Assembly (NCBI RefSeq): GCF_001280505.1
Contig: NZ_LBIO01000049.1
Coordinates: forward strand, 300,631 to 364,630
From: Mangrovimonas sp. TPBH4
GTDB lineage: Bacteria; Bacteroidota; Bacteroidia; Flavobacteriales; Flavobacteriaceae
Length of the DNA: 64,000 nucleotides
Reading direction: 5' to 3'
Shown: one piece after another, positions 23,592 to 35,622 of the stretch
Layout of the letters: every line of letters starts with the position of its first letter
How positions within the stretch are numbered: the first letter of the stretch is position 1
The notes under the pieces: model-generated
Database searches by the model: none
Told to the model about the DNA's origin: nothing
Seen by the model: the letters and a program-made list of their open reading frames with translations, nothing else
Program-made: the position numbers and the translations under genes

Positions 23592-23613
23592 ATATGCATA
23601 ATCTTATGCATAT
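23592..23613. promoter_or_regulatory. Perfect 10-bp palindrome beside attachment copy 3
   Basis: ATATGCATAA and TTATGCATAT are separated by TC, between the tRNA fragment and the end of the PUL. There is no T-tract. It could be a recombinase accessory site or a protein-binding site; nothing more can be said. Confidence 0.35.
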
Positions 23614-23704
23614 TTATATATAGTTTGAAGTTGTTTGTTAAACAAAATTTAATACTCGAATATACAAATTTCATCCTCCCTTACCACATTTAATTCTTCT
23701 TATT

Positions 23705-26821
<3,117 letters not shown>

Positions 26822-26859
26822 TTAATTGAATTCTTTATTTCTATTCTATTTCCGCTTTG

Positions 26860-26885
26860 AAGACCGTTTTACAAAAAACGGTCTT
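26860..26885. terminator. Hairpin between two GH2 genes
   Basis: AAGACCGTTTT and AAAACGGTCTT form an 11-bp stem. The T-rich tail is on the plus-strand side, whereas both neighbours are on the minus strand. It may therefore be an RNA-stabilising or attenuating hairpin rather than a full terminator. Confidence 0.45.
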
Positions 26886-26889
26886 TTAT

Positions 26890-29370
26890 TTATTGGACAC
26901 TAATTCTAGCCTCTCCGGATTGTAGCCACGGTGAAGAAAATTTCACTACTACATCGCCGTTGGTATTTCCCAACTGCACATAAGCTATCAATCTTCCGTG
27001 GTAAACCCTATGTTTATTATCGGTATAATCAGACATATCGGAATTATTACTGGCTTCAAGTCCTAACAACTTAGCATCTCCAGTAATTTGACATGTAAGT
27101 TCCTCGTCTGATAACATTACAGGAATTCCATTTTTATCCACTACCTGCACTACCAATTGGGCAAGCTCTCCCTTTTTATAGTTTCCTTCACCAGAAATTA
27201 ACTTGATAGCATCAGGTCGACTAGAAGACTGAACTCTATACTGGCTTACTTGATTTCCATTGTTATCCAATCCTAATACTTCAAGGGTTCCTTTTTGAAA
27301 AGGAACATCCCAAAATATAATACCCGTCTCGTTGTTGTATGTTTTTCTTTCTCCTACGATTTTGCCATTCAAATGAAGTTCTGCCTGAGCAGCATTGGTA
27401 TAGCAAACCACACGTATCATTTGGCCCTCTTCATAATTCCATTCAGACCAGGCATCCATGGATGGGCTTCTTTCTCTATTCCCTGGAGAAGGATAAGTGC
27501 CCAAATAAGCCATTGGTCTATCAGACCACAACGACTGTCTAAAATAACCTCTTGGCTTGATGAAACCTCCAAAATCCAAAAGACCAGAATAAAACCCTCG
27601 GGAAGGCCAAGCGCCAGATTCCCCTAAATAATCAATTCCCGTCCACAAAAATTGCCCAAACACAAAATCCCTTGAAGTAACTTCCTTCCAAGCCAAAAAA
27701 TCATGACGGTTTTCACTACCATACAAAACTCTGTTTGGGTATTCGGCATGGTCATGGTCATATAAGCTTTCGGTATAATTATACCCTGCAATATCCAAAG
27801 CAAAAGGATATTCTGTTTGATTGGACATGGCTACACCGGCCAAACCGGCTGTGGTTGGTCTTGAAGGATCATATTCTTTTACAACCTTTACCAATTGTTG
27901 GGCTATGGCTCCTAAACGCTTGGCATCTGGCGCGTCCTTTTTATAACCTCCAAAAATAGGCTGGGTAAAACCTGTATCCCTTCCGCCATCCAAAACAGGG
28001 TGCGAGTAAGGATCGTTAGGATAATCTACCTCGTTGCCAATACTCCAAGCAAAAACAGACACATGATTACGATCGCGCTTCACCATATCTGCCAAATCCC
28101 GCTCTCCCCATTCCTTGAAAAAATCATAGGAACCTTGAAAACCTGGCTCTCCTTTATTCCACCCCTTTAACCATTTACGTTTAGGGAATTCCCATTCATC
28201 AAATGCTTCGTTTAAGACCAAAAGTCCCAACTCATCACATAAGTTATACAGGTCTGGGGCCTGTGGGTTATGACTGGTTCTAATGGCATTGACACCTATT
28301 TCCTTTAGGGTCAACAATCTTCGTTTCCAAACCGCCCTAGGGACTGCAGCCCCAAGCACACCTCCATCATGATGTAAACAAACACCTTTCACCTTCATCC
28401 AGTTCCCATTTAGAGCAAATCCTTTATTGGAATCAAAGGTAAAATCGCGAAAGCCTGTTTTTGTAAGACTCTCATCGACCACCTTTCCATTACTGTAAAC
28501 AATAGTTTTTAAGGTATATAAATTTGGGGTATCTACCGACCAAAGATTTGGCCGCTTTACCTTTAAGGAAGTTGTAAGCTTTTCGGTTTGATTTGGCAGG
28601 ACCTTTAATTTTCCAGTACTTTTCGCTACTAGATTATTCTTAGAATCGAATAGTTGATTTTCTACTATCAAACTTTGAGATGTTCCCAATCCATTTTCCA
28701 AGTCTACTTCGACATTTAAACGATAGCCTGAATTTAATTTTTCAGGATAGGCATACACCCCCCATTGTGCAACATGAACTGGATTGGCATATACCAACCA
28801 GGCATCCCTGTAAATCCCAGACCCCGTGTACCAGCGGGAATCGGCAGATTGACTGTGATCAACCCTAACGGCAATAACATTATCTCCCCCATATTTAATA
28901 AAAGGTGTGGCATCGTACATAAAAGACACATAACCATTAGGACGTTTCCCCAATGAGTGGCCATTTATAAATACTTCACTACGATTATAAACCCCTTCAA
29001 AATATAGATAGACTTTTTCGCCTTTTTTATCTAATGGAATTTCCAAATGCTTTCTGTACCATCCCACACCACCAGGCAAATACCCCGTTGCACTGGCCAA
29101 CGTTGGACTTAACTGTCCGTTTACACTCCAGTCGTGCGGTACAGATATCGTTTGCCAATGACTATCATCAAAATCATTTATGGCATTTTCAGTAGCATCC
29201 TTTAAAGTAAATTTCCAGCCCTCTTTTAATTTTTCCGATTGCCCAAAAGACACTTGAGCCACCATGACTGCAGCTTGACAAAAGACCATTAATAGGACCA
29301 TTATATTTTTGAATGCTTGGAACCTCTTTCCAATTACATTGACTCTTTCATCTATCATTTCTCGTTTCAT
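26890..29370 (-). CDS. GH2 beta-galactosidase/beta-glucuronidase-like, DUF4982 type
   Basis: 826 residues; the hydrophobic segment at about 22-39 is the signal peptide, after an unusually long basic N-terminus. Domains are a GH2 sugar-binding domain (45-200), an Ig-like domain (205-310), a TIM barrel (315-600), a DUF4982-type domain (about 645-715) and an Ig-like tail (730-826). Acid/base E447 lies in WSIGNEVDYP and nucleophile E553 in LYGSENRHD. This architecture covers exo-beta-galactosidases and related enzymes acting on plant or algal galactans. It overlaps the GH43 gene upstream by 4 bp (ATGA), which shows translational coupling. Confidence 0.9.
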   Translation of the reverse strand: MKREMIDERVNVIGKRFQAFKNIMVLLMVFCQAAVMVAQVSFGQSEKLKEGWKFTLKDATENAINDFDDSHWQTISVPHDWSVNGQLSPTLASATGYLPGGVGWYRKHLEIPLDKKGEKVYLYFEGVYNRSEVFINGHSLGKRPNGYVSFMYDATPFIKYGGDNVIAVRVDHSQSADSRWYTGSGIYRDAWLVYANPVHVAQWGVYAYPEKLNSGYRLNVEVDLENGLGTSQSLIVENQLFDSKNNLVAKSTGKLKVLPNQTEKLTTSLKVKRPNLWSVDTPNLYTLKTIVYSNGKVVDESLTKTGFRDFTFDSNKGFALNGNWMKVKGVCLHHDGGVLGAAVPRAVWKRRLLTLKEIGVNAIRTSHNPQAPDLYNLCDELGLLVLNEAFDEWEFPKRKWLKGWNKGEPGFQGSYDFFKEWGERDLADMVKRDRNHVSVFAWSIGNEVDYPNDPYSHPVLDGGRDTGFTQPIFGGYKKDAPDAKRLGAIAQQLVKVVKEYDPSRPTTAGLAGVAMSNQTEYPFALDIAGYNYTESLYDHDHAEYPNRVLYGSENRHDFLAWKEVTSRDFVFGQFLWTGIDYLGESGAWPSRGFYSGLLDFGGFIKPRGYFRQSLWSDRPMAYLGTYPSPGNRERSPSMDAWSEWNYEEGQMIRVVCYTNAAQAELHLNGKIVGERKTYNNETGIIFWDVPFQKGTLEVLGLDNNGNQVSQYRVQSSSRPDAIKLISGEGNYKKGELAQLVVQVVDKNGIPVMLSDEELTCQITGDAKLLGLEASNNSDMSDYTDNKHRVYHGRLIAYVQLGNTNGDVVVKFSSPWLQSGEARISVQ

Positions 29371-30386
29371 TTAAAAGGTTTTACTACAATTAGCTTATCT
29401 CCTGAATCATCTACTTCAAACAAGCGAGGAATCCGAACGTATTGTCCGTCTTTATCTACCCAGTGACTGTGTACAGACATTAGCAACTTTCCTTCAAAAG
29501 TTCTGAACAACATACCGTGTCCATAGTTTGGAGGCGTAATTGGTTTAGGTTCCTGCACCCATGGGCCATCTAGAGTTCCACTTTCGGAATAGGCCACTCC
29601 TTGGGTATAGTCACCAAAAACCCAACTAGTCCATAACATGCCTAATTTCCCTGTTTGTGTTCTAAACAACCAAGGGCCATCCGTTACTTTATTAGGCACT
29701 AGATTCCCTTTCTCATCGAGCTCTTTACTCCAAGGACTATCACTCGCCTTAAATAAGATTTTAGCCTTCCCTTTGGTTCCGCTTAAATCAGATTTCAATT
29801 GTTTTTTTTCAATGGTTCCATCCCAATTCTGAAGCCATTCATGGCAATACACTAGATATGGCTTCCCATTATCAACCCAAAGCGTTCCATCCAAAGTTGG
29901 CATATTGGCTGGCAAGTAAACATCATCCTTCATAGGTTTGTATGGACCATCAGGTTTGTCGCTTACTAAAACATGGCAAGCCCGACGTTCAATAACATTA
30001 TTCCGAAAAGTATCAATCTTCACTTCTCTGTTTGTAAACGTGGCGAAGTAGTAATATTTGTTTTTATATTCATGCAACTCAGCTGCCCAAATCATGGGGT
30101 TTGGCCCCATCCAAGACTCCGGATCTGTTTCGGCTAGGTCATAAGGCCCCGACCAAATGTTCAGATCTTTACTCTTCCATAACTCCCCCCCTGTTCCAGT
30201 CATGTAATAGGTTTGAGCTTTTTGATCGGCTAGAATAGCAGGGTCACTTAAACGAATACTATCCAATGGGATATCATGGCGGGTAGTCCTCTCTGTTCCT
30301 TGACCAAAACTTTTAAAAACAGAGAATACCATCACCAAAATAACTAATTGGCTTTTATAAAAACTTATTTCAGTAGGCTTGTTCAT
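29367..30386 (-). CDS. GH43-family glycosidase
   Basis: 339 residues with a signal peptide (about 12-29, FSVFKSFGQG) and a five-bladed beta-propeller. The catalytic base is D48 in RLSDPAIL and the pKa-modulating Asp is D166 in PTLDGTLWVD. At the general-acid position the sequence reads KVTDGPWLF (D236) where many GH43 enzymes have Glu. I believe some GH43 subfamilies normally read TDGP here, so this may not be a defect. GH43 members cleave arabinose, xylose or galactose residues. The overlap with the following GH2 gene suggests joint action. Confidence 0.82.
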   Translation of the reverse strand: MNKPTEISFYKSQLVILVMVFSVFKSFGQGTERTTRHDIPLDSIRLSDPAILADQKAQTYYMTGTGGELWKSKDLNIWSGPYDLAETDPESWMGPNPMIWAAELHEYKNKYYYFATFTNREVKIDTFRNNVIERRACHVLVSDKPDGPYKPMKDDVYLPANMPTLDGTLWVDNGKPYLVYCHEWLQNWDGTIEKKQLKSDLSGTKGKAKILFKASDSPWSKELDEKGNLVPNKVTDGPWLFRTQTGKLGMLWTSWVFGDYTQGVAYSESGTLDGPWVQEPKPITPPNYGHGMLFRTFEGKLLMSVHSHWVDKDGQYVRIPRLFEVDDSGDKLIVVKPFK

Positions 30387-30392
30387 TTCAAA

Positions 30393-32564
30393 TTAATTAA
30401 TAGGATCAATTCCATTAAACGTTGGCTTCACTTCAACAATATGTCCGTCCTCATCAAACACCATTTTGTCGATACATACTTCACGATGAAAGCCTCCTTT
30501 TCCTCCCATAGCCACTCCTTTTGGGTAGGTAAAACGGTGATACACCAAGTACCATTCATCTTTTCCTGGAATTTGAATGGCCGAATTATGTCCAGTCGCA
30601 AAAATGTTGGTTTCAGCATCGCGCTGAATCACAATGTTATTTTCAGGAATTTGAAGTTCACCTAAAGGTGAGTCACTTATGCCGTAGCGAACTTTGTAAT
30701 TAGGGCTACGGGTATCATCTTCAGACCACATAAAATAATAGGTGCCATTTCGATAGATGACATATGTTCCTTCTCTATAAGTATTATCGACTTTAAAGGT
30801 TTTATGCGTCTCTTTTTTAATGGACACCATATCCTCATTCAATTCCACTCCTGCCATATAGCCATTGCCCCAATACAAATAGCTCTTTCCAGTTTTTGGA
30901 TCTGTAAATACATCAGGATCTATTTCCTGCCCGTGCTCCACACCCTCTGGCTTGAAATCAATCAATGGTTTTCCGCTATCTACAAAAGGACCGGTAGGAT
31001 TATCTGCAACCGCCACACCTATTTTTTGTGCTGCCGTGAAGTAGTAGAAATATTTGTATTCACCATCTATTTTCTTTTCAACAATACAAGGTGCCCATGC
31101 ATTACGGTCCGCCCAGCTCACATCTTCCTTTAAATCCAGAATGGTTCCCTCATCTTTCCAATCCACCAAATTATCTGAGGAAAAGGTTTTGAAATACCAA
31201 CCCGACCATCCATCAAACCCATCGGTTGTTGGATAGATATAATATTTTCCAGTTTTTTCTGAATACAGCACATCTGGATCGGCATAATAGCCTTCCAACA
31301 CAGGGTTATGATCTTCTGAAGCCGTCACTTTATACGTTATATCATCATGCCCCTCAATGGAAATGTTATAATCTACAGCTCCATTTGAAAAATCCTGAGG
31401 ACCTTGTGGACTTACCGAAAATCCTGGCCACATTTTAAATCCTGGATCAAAAGCAGTAAGATTAACACCTCTTTTCACAGGCAAATGAATGCTCGCTTTT
31501 TTACCATTTATATCCACATTTAGAGGTTTTAAGTCAGATGAAGTCAGATCTATCAAAGGATCATCTTGTCTCCCCATTTTTTTTATCAAACTGTGATACT
31601 CATGCATAGTAATAGGCATCACGGTACCATGACGAGGATGGAAGTTCATAGTGATATCTTCATCAATCACCTCAAAATGCTCCAGGTCTTTGCTTTTGGT
31701 AAATTGATACCTTCCCGAACCATATACATCATACATCAAGATCCATTCATCGGAATCATTAAGCTTAAAAACTCCAGAACCTTCTACCCTGTCAGTCTCT
31801 TTATCTACACGATCCATGTTTGGATAGGAATACCCCTCTGTTAGCTTATCGGAAACTGCCAATTTAATACCAGGGGCACCGCTTTCCGACTTATGGAACA
31901 GATAGAATTTATTATCCTTTTTTATGATATCACCGTCGATACAAGCATTCCCATCTGGGTTAAAAAGCAATTGTTTTGGAGCCGATTCAAAACCTGAAAA
32001 ATCTTGATTGGCATAGGCATAATAAATGATGTCTAGATGATTTCCTTTCTCCTTCATGGAGAAATACACCATGTATTTTCCATTGGTTTCGTCATAAATC
32101 GTTTGAGGTGCCCATACGCGATCTACATTTCCAAATTCAGTTGGATATGTCTCAGGGATGTTAATAATGGAACTTTCCCAATGAATCAAGTCTGTTGATT
32201 TCATTAAAATCAAAGCATAATTGTTCCACCCCATTTCTGGCACATACAAATCGGTTACCACCATATAAAAGGTTTTGCCATCTTCACCCCTTAAAATGTG
32301 TGGATCCCGAACACCACCTGTAGAACTGATTTTTTTGGAATCTACAATAGGTTCGTTATTGTTTAAGGCACGATAATGATATCCATCCAAGCTCACCGCA
32401 TAGCGAATGGCCTCTTCTCCCGGACCATTTCCTGTGAAATAGGTGAATAGGTAAGCTTCATTTTCAGGAGCCTTCTCATTACAAGCTAAAACGCTGGCCA
32501 AGAAAATCAATGACATGAATCTCCAAAAGCTAAGTTTACTTTTCATAACATTTAAAATCATCAT
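30393..32564 (-). CDS. Tandem GH43 lipoprotein (two propeller domains)
   Basis: 723 residues. The lipoprotein signal (FMSLIFLASVLACNEK) puts it on the membrane surface. Domain 1 (about 30-325) begins AYLFTYFTGNGPGEEAIRYA and has VRDPHIL as base motif and VEGSGVFKL near the acid position. Domain 2 (about 405-720) has GYYADPDVLY (base), EIDPDVFTDP, and YREGTYVIY with the acid Glu. Between them is a beta-sandwich linker (about 330-400). Two GH43 units in one lipoprotein suggest attack on two linkages of the same glycan, for example arabinose and galactose, but specificity is not readable. The ATG overlaps the upstream GH27 stop (TAATG). Confidence 0.85.
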   Translation of the reverse strand: MMILNVMKSKLSFWRFMSLIFLASVLACNEKAPENEAYLFTYFTGNGPGEEAIRYAVSLDGYHYRALNNNEPIVDSKKISSTGGVRDPHILRGEDGKTFYMVVTDLYVPEMGWNNYALILMKSTDLIHWESSIINIPETYPTEFGNVDRVWAPQTIYDETNGKYMVYFSMKEKGNHLDIIYYAYANQDFSGFESAPKQLLFNPDGNACIDGDIIKKDNKFYLFHKSESGAPGIKLAVSDKLTEGYSYPNMDRVDKETDRVEGSGVFKLNDSDEWILMYDVYGSGRYQFTKSKDLEHFEVIDEDITMNFHPRHGTVMPITMHEYHSLIKKMGRQDDPLIDLTSSDLKPLNVDINGKKASIHLPVKRGVNLTAFDPGFKMWPGFSVSPQGPQDFSNGAVDYNISIEGHDDITYKVTASEDHNPVLEGYYADPDVLYSEKTGKYYIYPTTDGFDGWSGWYFKTFSSDNLVDWKDEGTILDLKEDVSWADRNAWAPCIVEKKIDGEYKYFYYFTAAQKIGVAVADNPTGPFVDSGKPLIDFKPEGVEHGQEIDPDVFTDPKTGKSYLYWGNGYMAGVELNEDMVSIKKETHKTFKVDNTYREGTYVIYRNGTYYFMWSEDDTRSPNYKVRYGISDSPLGELQIPENNIVIQRDAETNIFATGHNSAIQIPGKDEWYLVYHRFTYPKGVAMGGKGGFHREVCIDKMVFDEDGHIVEVKPTFNGIDPIN

Positions 32565-33937
32565 TAATTACTTTTAATACTGAACAACCCACAGGCATGA
32601 GCCTTTAAATTTTGACTGAATTCGCCTTTGAAACTTCCAAGATTCTCACCTGTCCACATATTTGTTACTACACATTCATCTACCAACCCCAAATCTTCCA
32701 AACCAACCTTAAGTTCCCTTGGGTTTTCGTCATCAGAGATATTAAAAAGCGCCAAATAAGCCTCTCCCGTTTTAGGGTTCTTTGAAGTAATAGCTACTGT
32801 ACCATCTTGCTGAAAAACCTCTTTTACATCTACACTCTCACGATGCATTTTCAGCACCTCTTTATTGGTTAATAGTGATAAGGTGAACTCGTCATTACTT
32901 GGCAAATCACCACCAAACATTAAGGGCGATTTAAAGATAGAAAACAGGGTCATTAGAGAATATTGTTCCTCTTTGCTAAGCCGCGTCATGCGATCTTCGC
33001 CTCGTTCTCCTCTAATGGAAATCCTTCCAAGGGGTATCATATCACAATCTGGCCAAGTACCATTCCCTATATAGGGGTACCACTTTTGAGCTACCTCCAT
33101 TAAATGGGTAAGATGCCCCCAAGTATCCCAAACATCATCCACCATACGCCACATGTTAGCATGGTTTTGAACATGTTGAGCAGCCTCTACAGGTGTTTCT
33201 CCCGGAGATGTGCTTAATACCATGGGGCGTCCACATTGGTCTATGGCGTTTCTTATAAGTTCTATTTCCCCATCATGATATGGACGCGATAAGTCATCTA
33301 CCTTCACAAAATCAACACCCCATTCTGCATACATATCAAAAATGGAATTATAATATTCCTGCGCCCCGGGTTTATCTGCCAAAATGGTGTAATTATCCCT
33401 TAACCATTGACATTGCAATTCTGTAGAATAAATTTGATCTGCAGTAATTCCGTTTGTGCCAAGTATTGGCAACTTTTGCTCTACAGCTACTTTTGGAATC
33501 CCTCGCATAATATGGATTCCAAACTTCAAACCTTTATTATGGACATATTCTGCTAAATCCTTAAAGCCTTTTCCATCCTTTGCCGAAGGAAATCGGTTCT
33601 CGGCAGGTTGATATCTTCCATACTCATCAATTACATATCTTGGATCTGTTTGATTGTAACCGCCTGCTTTATCATTTTCCACAAACCAACGGATATCAAC
33701 CACGATATATTCCCAACCATAATCTTTAAGGTTTTCTGCCATATAATCGGCATTGGCTATCACTTCATGCTCTTCCACAGTTGGCCCATAACAGTCCCAG
33801 CTATTCCATCCCATAGGAGGGGTTTGTGACCACATCTTGAATTCCCCCTTGGTAAATTCTGTTTTCTTGTTTTCTTTTGAACAGGACAACATCATCCCCA
33901 AAAACAATAATGATATGATGATATAATTCTTTTTCAC
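32564..33937 (-). CDS. GH27 alpha-galactosidase / beta-L-arabinopyranosidase
   Basis: 457 residues with a lipoprotein signal (IIISLLFLGMMLSCSKE). The TIM barrel begins with the GH27 signature TPPMGWNSWDCYG (39-51). The catalytic nucleophile is D214 in FVKVDDLSRP and the acid/base D268 in WRMVDDVWD, followed by the C-terminal beta domain (about 365-455). GH27 enzymes remove terminal alpha-D-galactose, and some members remove beta-L-arabinopyranose, both found on arabinogalactans. The KVDDL motif with a long loop after it is of the bacterial type. It lies 26 bp after the GH30 gene in the PUL operon. Confidence 0.9.
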   Translation of the reverse strand: MKKNYIIISLLFLGMMLSCSKENKKTEFTKGEFKMWSQTPPMGWNSWDCYGPTVEEHEVIANADYMAENLKDYGWEYIVVDIRWFVENDKAGGYNQTDPRYVIDEYGRYQPAENRFPSAKDGKGFKDLAEYVHNKGLKFGIHIMRGIPKVAVEQKLPILGTNGITADQIYSTELQCQWLRDNYTILADKPGAQEYYNSIFDMYAEWGVDFVKVDDLSRPYHDGEIELIRNAIDQCGRPMVLSTSPGETPVEAAQHVQNHANMWRMVDDVWDTWGHLTHLMEVAQKWYPYIGNGTWPDCDMIPLGRISIRGERGEDRMTRLSKEEQYSLMTLFSIFKSPLMFGGDLPSNDEFTLSLLTNKEVLKMHRESVDVKEVFQQDGTVAITSKNPKTGEAYLALFNISDDENPRELKVGLEDLGLVDECVVTNMWTGENLGSFKGEFSQNLKAHACGLFSIKSN

Positions 33938-33963
33938 TACTTTTTAGTTTTTATATTTTTATC

Positions 33964-35496
33964 TTATTTCGTTACCTGAAAAGTATTTAAGGAATGTGGT
34001 GCTAATACCGTGTTCAAAAAACGCTTTCCTATTTTTACAGTAACTTCCTTGCTTTCATCATTAAAGTTCCCTGCAAAAACAACTTTATCTTGCTCTGGAG
34101 TTTCAATAATCATTATTGGTAACTTATCCTCCTTACCTTCTTTAGCCGAAATGATTTTACTTCCCGGAGTTACATAATGGGAATAATGTTTTACGGCATA
34201 ATATTCTGGTGTGTAGGTAGCCGTTCTGGTGTTTGAATCTACACGAATCAAGGCATTTTGCTTCCATCCCCAACCACTAACCCCATCATCGGCTAAAATG
34301 GCATTCCAAAAGGTGTATTCTTCACATCCATTTCCCAAATAATGATTGATTAAATTAAAGGTGTGTTCAGCAGCCCCCCAATCGAAAGATCCCCAACCAC
34401 ATTCACTTTCTGTCTGTACATATTTATAATTTGGGTATTTCTCTCTAAGCTTCGGCATTATTTGCCCACCTTCCCATTGAAAGCCCAAACCTTTAATAGT
34501 TTCTGGCATACGAGGGTCTGAAAGCACCTCATCAATTACCTCAAAATGGTTTGTATTAATAGTTCCCAAATAAATCTCAATCTCTGGATGTTGCTCTTTA
34601 AGTGCAGGAGCCAAGTATTCTGTATTAAAGCGAATGATTCCCTCGGGGGTCCAAGCACATCCGGGATAAGGCGTGTAACTCCAAGCCTCATTTTGAAACA
34701 TGACCATATTAATTGGAATACCTTCTCCCTGATAAGCCGAAATAAATTTGCAGAAGTAATTGGCGTAGGTGCTTAGGTACCTTGGATCCTGAATGAAATA
34801 ATCGTTGACGGCCAATTTCTTTGGAAACAGGTTATCATAGGTAGTTTCCTGACCTTCAAAAAGCAATGCGTCCAATTTGGGATCCAATTCATTAAATTCT
34901 GAATTGCTCACCACCGAATAGTAATGGTTAATTTTCATCCATGAAGGCGGTGACCAAGGAGATATCCAAAATGTAAGGTCTGGATTGAATTCTTGAGCAG
35001 CCTTGATAAACGGAATCAAAGTTGTTTTATCCCTATCTATATTGAAATACTGCAGTTGAAAATCTCCACTCACCTCATCACAGCTATACCAATCCCTGGC
35101 ATAGTCATTGGCATTCATGGAAAAGCGCCCCATGGTAAATTGCAAATCATCATTTGGACCAAACAATTGGCTCAAAATGGTTTTCTGTTTTTGTTCTGTC
35201 AACAAATTCAATGCATCCCACCCTCGTTCGTTAAAACAAGTTCCCCATGCTTTAAAAGTTGTGATACTATCTGTTTTATCCACCGAGAGCAAAGGCTCCA
35301 CCAAGGGGTTTCGTTCCAATTTCAACTTGGATTGGTTCCAAGTTTGATTTTCGGTACTGGTTGTCATAATAACTGACTGCCCATTGACCTTCGGATTCAA
35401 AGACCCCAAAACAAGGATTGCCAAATAAACCCTCTTATAACTATTTAAACGGGATGAAAATAGCTTCCCAACAATAGCCTTGTAATTCATTTTCAT
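33964..35496 (-). CDS. GH30-family glycosidase, candidate endo-beta-1,6-galactanase
   Basis: 510 residues with a long basic N-terminus and a signal segment at about 22-40 (LAILVLGSLNPKVNGQ). The TIM barrel plus side beta-domain of GH30 is visible: GTCFNERGWDAL (about 85-96), TFWISPWSPPSWMK, acid/base E270 in MFQNEAWSY and nucleophile E363 in VQTESECGWG. The C-terminal beta domain (about 420-510) ends LAPHSLNTFQV, a typical GH30 ending. GH30 subfamilies act on beta-1,6-galactan, beta-1,6-glucan, xylan or glucosylceramide. With GH2, GH27 and GH43 partners, galactan is the most likely target. It is the first enzyme gene after the SGBP. Confidence 0.87.
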   Translation of the reverse strand: MKMNYKAIVGKLFSSRLNSYKRVYLAILVLGSLNPKVNGQSVIMTTSTENQTWNQSKLKLERNPLVEPLLSVDKTDSITTFKAWGTCFNERGWDALNLLTEQKQKTILSQLFGPNDDLQFTMGRFSMNANDYARDWYSCDEVSGDFQLQYFNIDRDKTTLIPFIKAAQEFNPDLTFWISPWSPPSWMKINHYYSVVSNSEFNELDPKLDALLFEGQETTYDNLFPKKLAVNDYFIQDPRYLSTYANYFCKFISAYQGEGIPINMVMFQNEAWSYTPYPGCAWTPEGIIRFNTEYLAPALKEQHPEIEIYLGTINTNHFEVIDEVLSDPRMPETIKGLGFQWEGGQIMPKLREKYPNYKYVQTESECGWGSFDWGAAEHTFNLINHYLGNGCEEYTFWNAILADDGVSGWGWKQNALIRVDSNTRTATYTPEYYAVKHYSHYVTPGSKIISAKEGKEDKLPIMIIETPEQDKVVFAGNFNDESKEVTVKIGKRFLNTVLAPHSLNTFQVTK

Positions 35497-35520
35497 TTTG
35501 AAAACGGTTCTAAAATTTGA

Positions 35521-35565
35521 AAAAAATGCGCAAACCAGATATTATTCAGTAAGCGCATTTTTTTT
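35521..35565 (-). terminator. Terminator between susCD/SGBP and the enzyme genes
   Basis: AAAAAATGCGC pairs with GCGCATTTTTT around a 21-nt loop, with T-runs on both strands. It lies 58 bp after the SGBP stop and probably reduces transcription from the highly expressed susCD segment into the enzyme genes. Confidence 0.75.
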
Positions 35566-35622
35566 GTTATTCAAAAATTTCTATTTCTAACAATTATACA
35601 TCTCCTGTTCAACAACAACTTA

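Noticed and set aside
29367..30386. The GH43 protein as catalytically dead because TDGP replaces a Glu
   Set aside because: I believe some GH43 subfamilies normally have TDGP at this place, and the base and second Asp are intact, so inactivity is not supported.
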